Of a stretch of DNA of 64,000 bases, positions 61,701 through 64,000 are shown piece by piece. This stretch comes from JANXUC01 sp964619065 (lineage in GTDB: Bacteria > Acidobacteriota > Terriglobia > Terriglobales > Acidobacteriaceae): NCBI GenBank assembly GCA_964619065.1, contig CAZUCC010000017.1, positions 9,678 through 73,677 of the forward strand, given 5' to 3'. The notes under the pieces were generated by a model. The model made no database searches and was not told the DNA's origin. It saw only the letters and a list, made by a program, of their open reading frames with translations. The translations under genes were made by a program, and so were the position numbers. How positions within the stretch are numbered: position 1 is the first letter of the stretch; every line of letters begins with the position of its first letter.

Positions 61701-61909
61701 ACTTCGTAGTAGCCGCCAACATTGCTGGTTGCGGAGTAGGTTTCCCGGGTCTCTACATTTGTCGCACTGATGGCGACATCTCCCACCACGGCCCCGGCAG
61801 GATCAAAGACAGTGCCCACCAGCGTGGTGGTAGATGCCGACTGTCCGAGCGCACCAGCGCTGAGACAAGCGACCAAACATAACGTCCCCCAAAACCGATT
61901 CCGCTTCAT
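58733..61909 (-). CDS. Oar-type TonB-dependent receptor (1058 residues)
   Basis: ATG 61909 is chosen since GGGAG lies eight bases before it and it begins a clean signal peptide (WGTLCLVACLSAGALG); the longer frame to 62035 crosses the promoter. Domains: carboxypeptidase-regulatory-like fold (about 25-110; VGTVFDPAGAVVGDVAISAT), plug with NIGTEQTHDLPLNGRDVLQL, then the barrel, ending MQVAVKILF. The receptor is clearly related to the one at 51255 but not a recent copy. The promoter carries the same operator and -35 spacing as copy A. A decayed 3' end of a further receptor gene lies just upstream at about 62110-62180. Confidence 0.92.
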   Translation of the reverse strand: MKRNRFWGTLCLVACLSAGALGQSASTTTLVGTVFDPAGAVVGDVAISATNVETRETYSATSNVGGYYEVPFVKPGTYTVTAKKDGFETLTKTGVIIATNQMVRADLAMKVGQVDQTIEVSIALPPIATDDATLSENIGTEQTHDLPLNGRDVLQLATITPTVISGLKAPSDNPGGGEGFIGAGTREIQNGLSLDGISIMSNLITEATFHPNVDAIQEVQVQTGTYPAQYGGYLGVQINAATKSGTNSLHGSVFEFLRNNYLDARNYFDNAGGPQAPLRQNQFGFEVGGPVVFPKLYNGRNRTFFMASYEGLRNKQSNAAQGVTLTDIERTGDFSDLSSPIIDPTTHAPFPGNVIPTNRLSSQALAALAYMPLANLPGTGGNYAGSSANGNTGNQTIDRIDQSFGDKTWLFFRFAYQNASLLNGALNPFNGYNQPVKDLNFAIGWTQIIRPSLVNDLRFGRQHTNIDSVNLFHTAALADAGTNLGIPGFTSDLANSGLPEMDIAGYFSIGGDFMPSSNWYQTDTTWQATDVLNWTHGSHTLSAGVEIRKLITLRTANNAPRGIFDFSGQYTGNGAADFLLGLPDSDTTPGALFPGGAKEYRDGFFVQDKWQVNPKLTLTYGLRYELPTVPYSATGNGRILDPTQTFFIPTTIPQSIPFNNPTHKDFAPRLGFAYRPVGSWVVRGGGGIFYNANQLNTYTLTITNPPYSTIASYSNDPVNPTFSLANPIPSTGPGSGKINAFTINPYLPTQSMYQWSLGVERGLWHNAGFEMQYLGSHSLHLDRSYFNNQPITPGALPGGVDANRPNQNFKRIRTIQNDEIANYEGVSFVLRQRLTKGFTGLFSYTWSHTLDVTSDSNDGGAPQNAYNWHADYGNSNWDLRHRFVGSLDYELPFLKSSNGLLAKYVLGGWQFSSIFRAQSGLPFSINLADDIAQSGRANQRPDKIGSEHSNCGGGHLSNCIGTAAYATPADFTFGNLGRNTLRGPDLVNVDASVFKNLPVGERVKLQLRLEAFNLFNHPSFSNPGSTNTDFTNPESDFGLITSTSTFNRQMQVAVKILF

Positions 61910-62004
61910 ATGAGAATCTCCCATGTGGTGAAAATCAAATTTAGGCTTGCGATTGGAAACCTGGAATGAAACAGTTGGAACGAGGGATGAAACGGTGTTG
62001 AAAC

Positions 62005-62066
62005 GTTTTATTAAACATCTAAGAGTTACTGTCAAGGAAAATGTGAACAGATTTCACACAATGAAA
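62005..62066 (-). promoter_or_regulatory. Conserved receptor promoter module, copy B
   Basis: On the minus strand TTTCATTGTGTGAAA (62066-62052), 16 bases, TTGACA (62035-62030), 17-base spacer, AATAAA as -10 (62012-62007), overlapping the palindrome-like GTTTAATAAAAC. Matches copy A in sequence and spacing for operator and -35. It lies about 100 bases upstream of the receptor start at 61909. Confidence 0.7.
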
Positions 62067-62109
62067 GCTATTATCATTATCGGAAGGATTCAAACTTTGT
62101 GGTGGCTTA

Positions 62110-62180
62110 AGCGGCAAGATTTACGCGCCGCTGCACTTACAGGTGAAGGTTTGGTTGTTGCAAGATATGGAATTTTGGAG
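62110..62180 (-). pseudogene. Decayed 3' end of a TonB receptor gene
   Basis: On the minus strand the DNA aligns by eye with the last about 35 bases of the receptor gene at 58733: TTGCAACAACCAAACCTTCA here against TTCAACATCAACCTTCAACC there, then TGCAGCGGCGCGTAAAT against TGCAGGTGGCCGTAAAA. In one frame it reads VQRRVNLA, recalling MQVAVKIL. Stops and frameshifts interrupt it. This suggests deletion of most of another receptor gene, with only its end left beside the promoter. Confidence 0.35.
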
Positions 62181-62398
62181 TTGAACTTGAAATCCGGGAT
62201 CCCAGGACGTAATTGTTCAGCGCAAAGGTCTAAAATTTCCTGCTGATTTTAAAGGGAAGGCTGGCGTTTGGGCAGTAGCTTGTGCACACGCCAAGGCACA
62301 CGGCAAGCAGCAGCGGTCGGCAACCCGTGCGTGGGTCCAGGGTCACAAGGTTATGGCGCGGGGTGAGGCGAGAACTGCTCGGTGCACTCTAGTCGCGG
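62181..62398. other. Intergenic region
   Basis: No further gene is recognised between the receptor remnant and the SMP-30-like gene. Confidence 0.3.
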
Positions 62399-63403
62399 TT
62401 AGTGCGCAGAATAAGGCACAAAACCCTTTGTTTTGAGCGTGAGACGGTACACCGAAGTGGTTGCCGTGATATAAAGCGTCTGAGAATCTTTGTCTCCCCA
62501 CGCCAGGTTGGCCGGCTGTTCTGGCATCTCAATTGTGCCGAGATGGTGACCTTGCGGATCCCACACCCAGATGCCCTTCGGGCCCGTGACAAATAGATTT
62601 CCGTGTATGTCGACCTTGATGCCGTCGGGTACGCCTTCATGCTCTCCGCCGGGTTCTTGCCCGAAGATGTGGCCATTGCTCAGCGTGCCGTCCGAAGCGA
62701 CATCGTACACGCGGATATTTCGCTGTTCACTATCGTCCACATAGAATTTCTTTCCATCAGGTGAAAATGCGAGTCCATTCGGCTGGGTCAGCTCTTTGGT
62801 GAGGAGGCGGACATCGCCTTTTTCATCCAGACGGTACACACCCTGAAAAGGTATTTCTTGCTTCTCTCCCTTGACCAGGTCGAGCGTGGGGTCGGTGAAG
62901 TAGATCGCACCGTCAGGGCCAATGATCACGTCATTGGGACTATTGAACTTCTTGCCTTCATAGTGATCTGCCAACGTGGTGTATTTGCCGTCTGGGGTAA
63001 CCGCGATGATGGCGCGCAGAACGCTGGCGCAATCAATCAGACGATGTTTCCGGTCATAAGTACTTCCGTCAGGATCTCCGAGAGAAATCACCTCTTCCTT
63101 TTTTTGCCCGTCTTTTCCCCCGTCAGGGCGGCCGTCCACGAAAACACGATAGATCTTGTTTTTCTCTTCGTCGCTTATGTAGAGAAAGCCAGCTTCATCC
63201 CAGACTGGGCCTTCTGTGAAGCCAAAATCGCCGGCAACCTTGGTTAGGTGCGCGTCGCGGTCGGCCAATTTCCAAAATTGCGGAGATTCCGCTGTGAGTT
63301 TGAAGATTCGTGCCGGCGCATCCGCTCCGAGCGCCATGAAGAGCCGTCCGGCAGACAGCATGATGGCGGCCAATACGGATGTAGCTAGGATCAATCGTTT
63401 CAC
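62399..63403 (-). CDS. Exported SMP-30/gluconolactonase/LRE-like protein
   Basis: A 334-residue protein with a signal peptide (ATSVLAAIMLSAGRLFMALG) and an SMP-30-type six-bladed propeller: GFTEGPVWDEAGFLYISD (first metal Glu), FNSPNDVIIGPDGAIYFTDP (metal Asn), LTQPNGLAFSPDGKKFYVDD (metal Asn/Asp) and HGNLFVTGPKGIWVWD. Members hydrolyse sugar lactones or organophosphates with one divalent metal; here, with uronate genes in the window, a sugar-lactonase role is plausible. It lies 24 bases downstream of the cytochrome gene on the same strand, so perhaps both belong to a periplasmic sugar-oxidation operon. Confidence 0.85.
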   Translation of the reverse strand: MKRLILATSVLAAIMLSAGRLFMALGADAPARIFKLTAESPQFWKLADRDAHLTKVAGDFGFTEGPVWDEAGFLYISDEEKNKIYRVFVDGRPDGGKDGQKKEEVISLGDPDGSTYDRKHRLIDCASVLRAIIAVTPDGKYTTLADHYEGKKFNSPNDVIIGPDGAIYFTDPTLDLVKGEKQEIPFQGVYRLDEKGDVRLLTKELTQPNGLAFSPDGKKFYVDDSEQRNIRVYDVASDGTLSNGHIFGQEPGGEHEGVPDGIKVDIHGNLFVTGPKGIWVWDPQGHHLGTIEMPEQPANLAWGDKDSQTLYITATTSVYRLTLKTKGFVPYSAH

Positions 63404-63427
63404 GTCGAGCCCTTTCTTAAATCCTTG

Positions 63428-64000
63428 TCAATTTTCATCCCTTTGCGGCGTGCGCTTTTCGCGAGTGCGCCCGATGTTCATCAAATAGCTGACGAGATCG
63501 TCGAGTTCCTGGCGGCTGAGCTTGGATCCATAATCGGCAGGCATCAAAGATCGAGGTTGGTGTTCGATATTCTGCAGATCCGATTTCGCGAAAGAATGGA
63601 ACATGCCGTCCAGTGTCTGGAGCTGCAAGGAGAAGTTGTCTTCGTTCCGTGCAATCCCCGTCTGTGTTTTCCCATCGGCTATGGTCACAACGACGGTTCG
63701 TTTTCGAGGGTCAAGATTCTTATTCGGATCAGTAATGGCACTACGAATTTCATCCATCGACTGAGTCGTGGCATAGCTCGAAAGATCGGAGCCGATGAAC
63801 CCCCCCTTGCCATTCGTCATGTGACATTGCGAGCAGCCGGGGATTCCAAAGAAAAGAGCTTTTCCACGGTCGGAATTGCCTGGCAACTCTACCGCTGTGC
63901 CGCGACCCTGCAGCGTGCGGAGGTGGCCAACAACAGCCTGAATTCCGGAGGGACCGAGCAAACGAAATCCATAACGGCTTACAGGGCGGACGCGATTTAA
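63428..64000 (-). CDS. Periplasmic c-type cytochrome protein, C-terminal part (cut by window edge)
   Basis: The frame stays open to base 64000, so at least 190 residues of a longer protein are seen and the true start is outside. A CSQCH haem-c site stands in RGKALFFGIPGCSQCHMTNGKGG, with a possible distal Met in SLMPADYGSKLS near the end; between them is the ADGKTQTGIARNEDNFSLQL segment typical of cytochromes attached to secreted dehydrogenases and membrane-bound haem domains of Planctomycetes/Acidobacteria. The upstream residues LRTLQG suggest an extended N-terminal domain. Probably an electron acceptor for a periplasmic oxidoreductase lying beyond the edge. Confidence 0.8.
   Translation of the reverse strand, partial: LNRVRPVSRYGFRLLGPSGIQAVVGHLRTLQGRGTAVELPGNSDRGKALFFGIPGCSQCHMTNGKGGFIGSDLSSYATTQSMDEIRSAITDPNKNLDPRKRTVVVTIADGKTQTGIARNEDNFSLQLQTLDGMFHSFAKSDLQNIEHQPRSLMPADYGSKLSRQELDDLVSYLMNIGRTREKRTPQRDEN

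Noticed and set aside
1..64000. CRISPR array, prophage, transposon or rRNA genes
   Set aside because: No regular spacer-repeat series, no transposase, integrase or phage structural protein and no rRNA signature was seen.

Overview
The window looks like chromosomal DNA of an acidobacterium (Acidobacteriota, probably a Terriglobia/Koribacter-like lineage). This rests on gene content: three very long Oar-type TonB-dependent receptors with an N-terminal carboxypeptidase-regulatory-like domain, a secreted protein with the VWFA-related domain typical of Acidobacteria, a CRTAC1/FG-GAP-ASPIC protein next to a TPR protein, a Gloeo/Verruco (GloVer) tandem-repeat protein, a kinase-TolB propeller fusion and several envelope proteins without close relatives. 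There is no rRNA, phage, insertion sequence or CRISPR array; one tRNA-Gly(CCC) is present.

Layout. 1-6 kb: edge fragment of a SnoaL/DUF4440-like protein, GloVer-repeat secreted protein, metzincin-like secreted protease, M20 dipeptidase, tRNA-Gly, L,D-transpeptidase and a small membrane protein. 6.2-12 kb: a translationally coupled run made of an unknown secreted protein, an orphan oligopeptide-binding protein, an NtrY-like histidine kinase and an NtrC-type regulator. 12.0-12.9 kb: a gap that holds three previously unannotatable 16-codon genes on the minus strand, each with its own ribosome-binding site, encoding near-identical peptides (two identical in protein but different at 8 synonymous positions), followed by an FHA-GAF-sigma54 activator in the opposite direction. 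15-19.4 kb: two coupled lipoproteins, one carrying a lectin-like propeller, behind a consensus sigma70 promoter. 19.5-28.3 kb: a Ser/Thr kinase whose HRD motif reads HRE, and a three-gene NHLM-like peptide exporter (HlyD-type adaptor, C39 peptidase-ABC, second ABC).

28.7-36.1 kb: a uronate-catabolism cluster (two ACS-type MFS transporters, ManD mannonate dehydratase, KduD, another SDR, a KdgF-like cupin with a Lys-rich tail), interrupted by a divergent metC. 36.2-42.5 kb: VWA protein, TonB receptor and a DUF5666 lipoprotein in one minus-strand operon behind a duplicated 15-bp operator-like sequence. 43-51 kb: class III aminotransferase, then secreted amidohydrolase, discoidin-glycosidase, creatininase and a second, paralogous discoidin-glycosidase. 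51-64 kb: two TonB receptors sharing a conserved promoter/operator module, CRTAC1 and TPR proteins, an SMP-30/gluconolactonase-like protein and a c-type cytochrome cut by the right edge.

Together the region reads as a plant-polysaccharide/uronate-using, envelope-rich heterotroph segment: outer-membrane receptors bring in oligosaccharides, periplasmic glycosidases and hydrolases cut them, MFS carriers import uronates, and ManD, KduD and KdgF feed the 2-keto-3-deoxygluconate route. The most novel item is the triplicated 16-residue peptide family at 12.28-12.62 kb.
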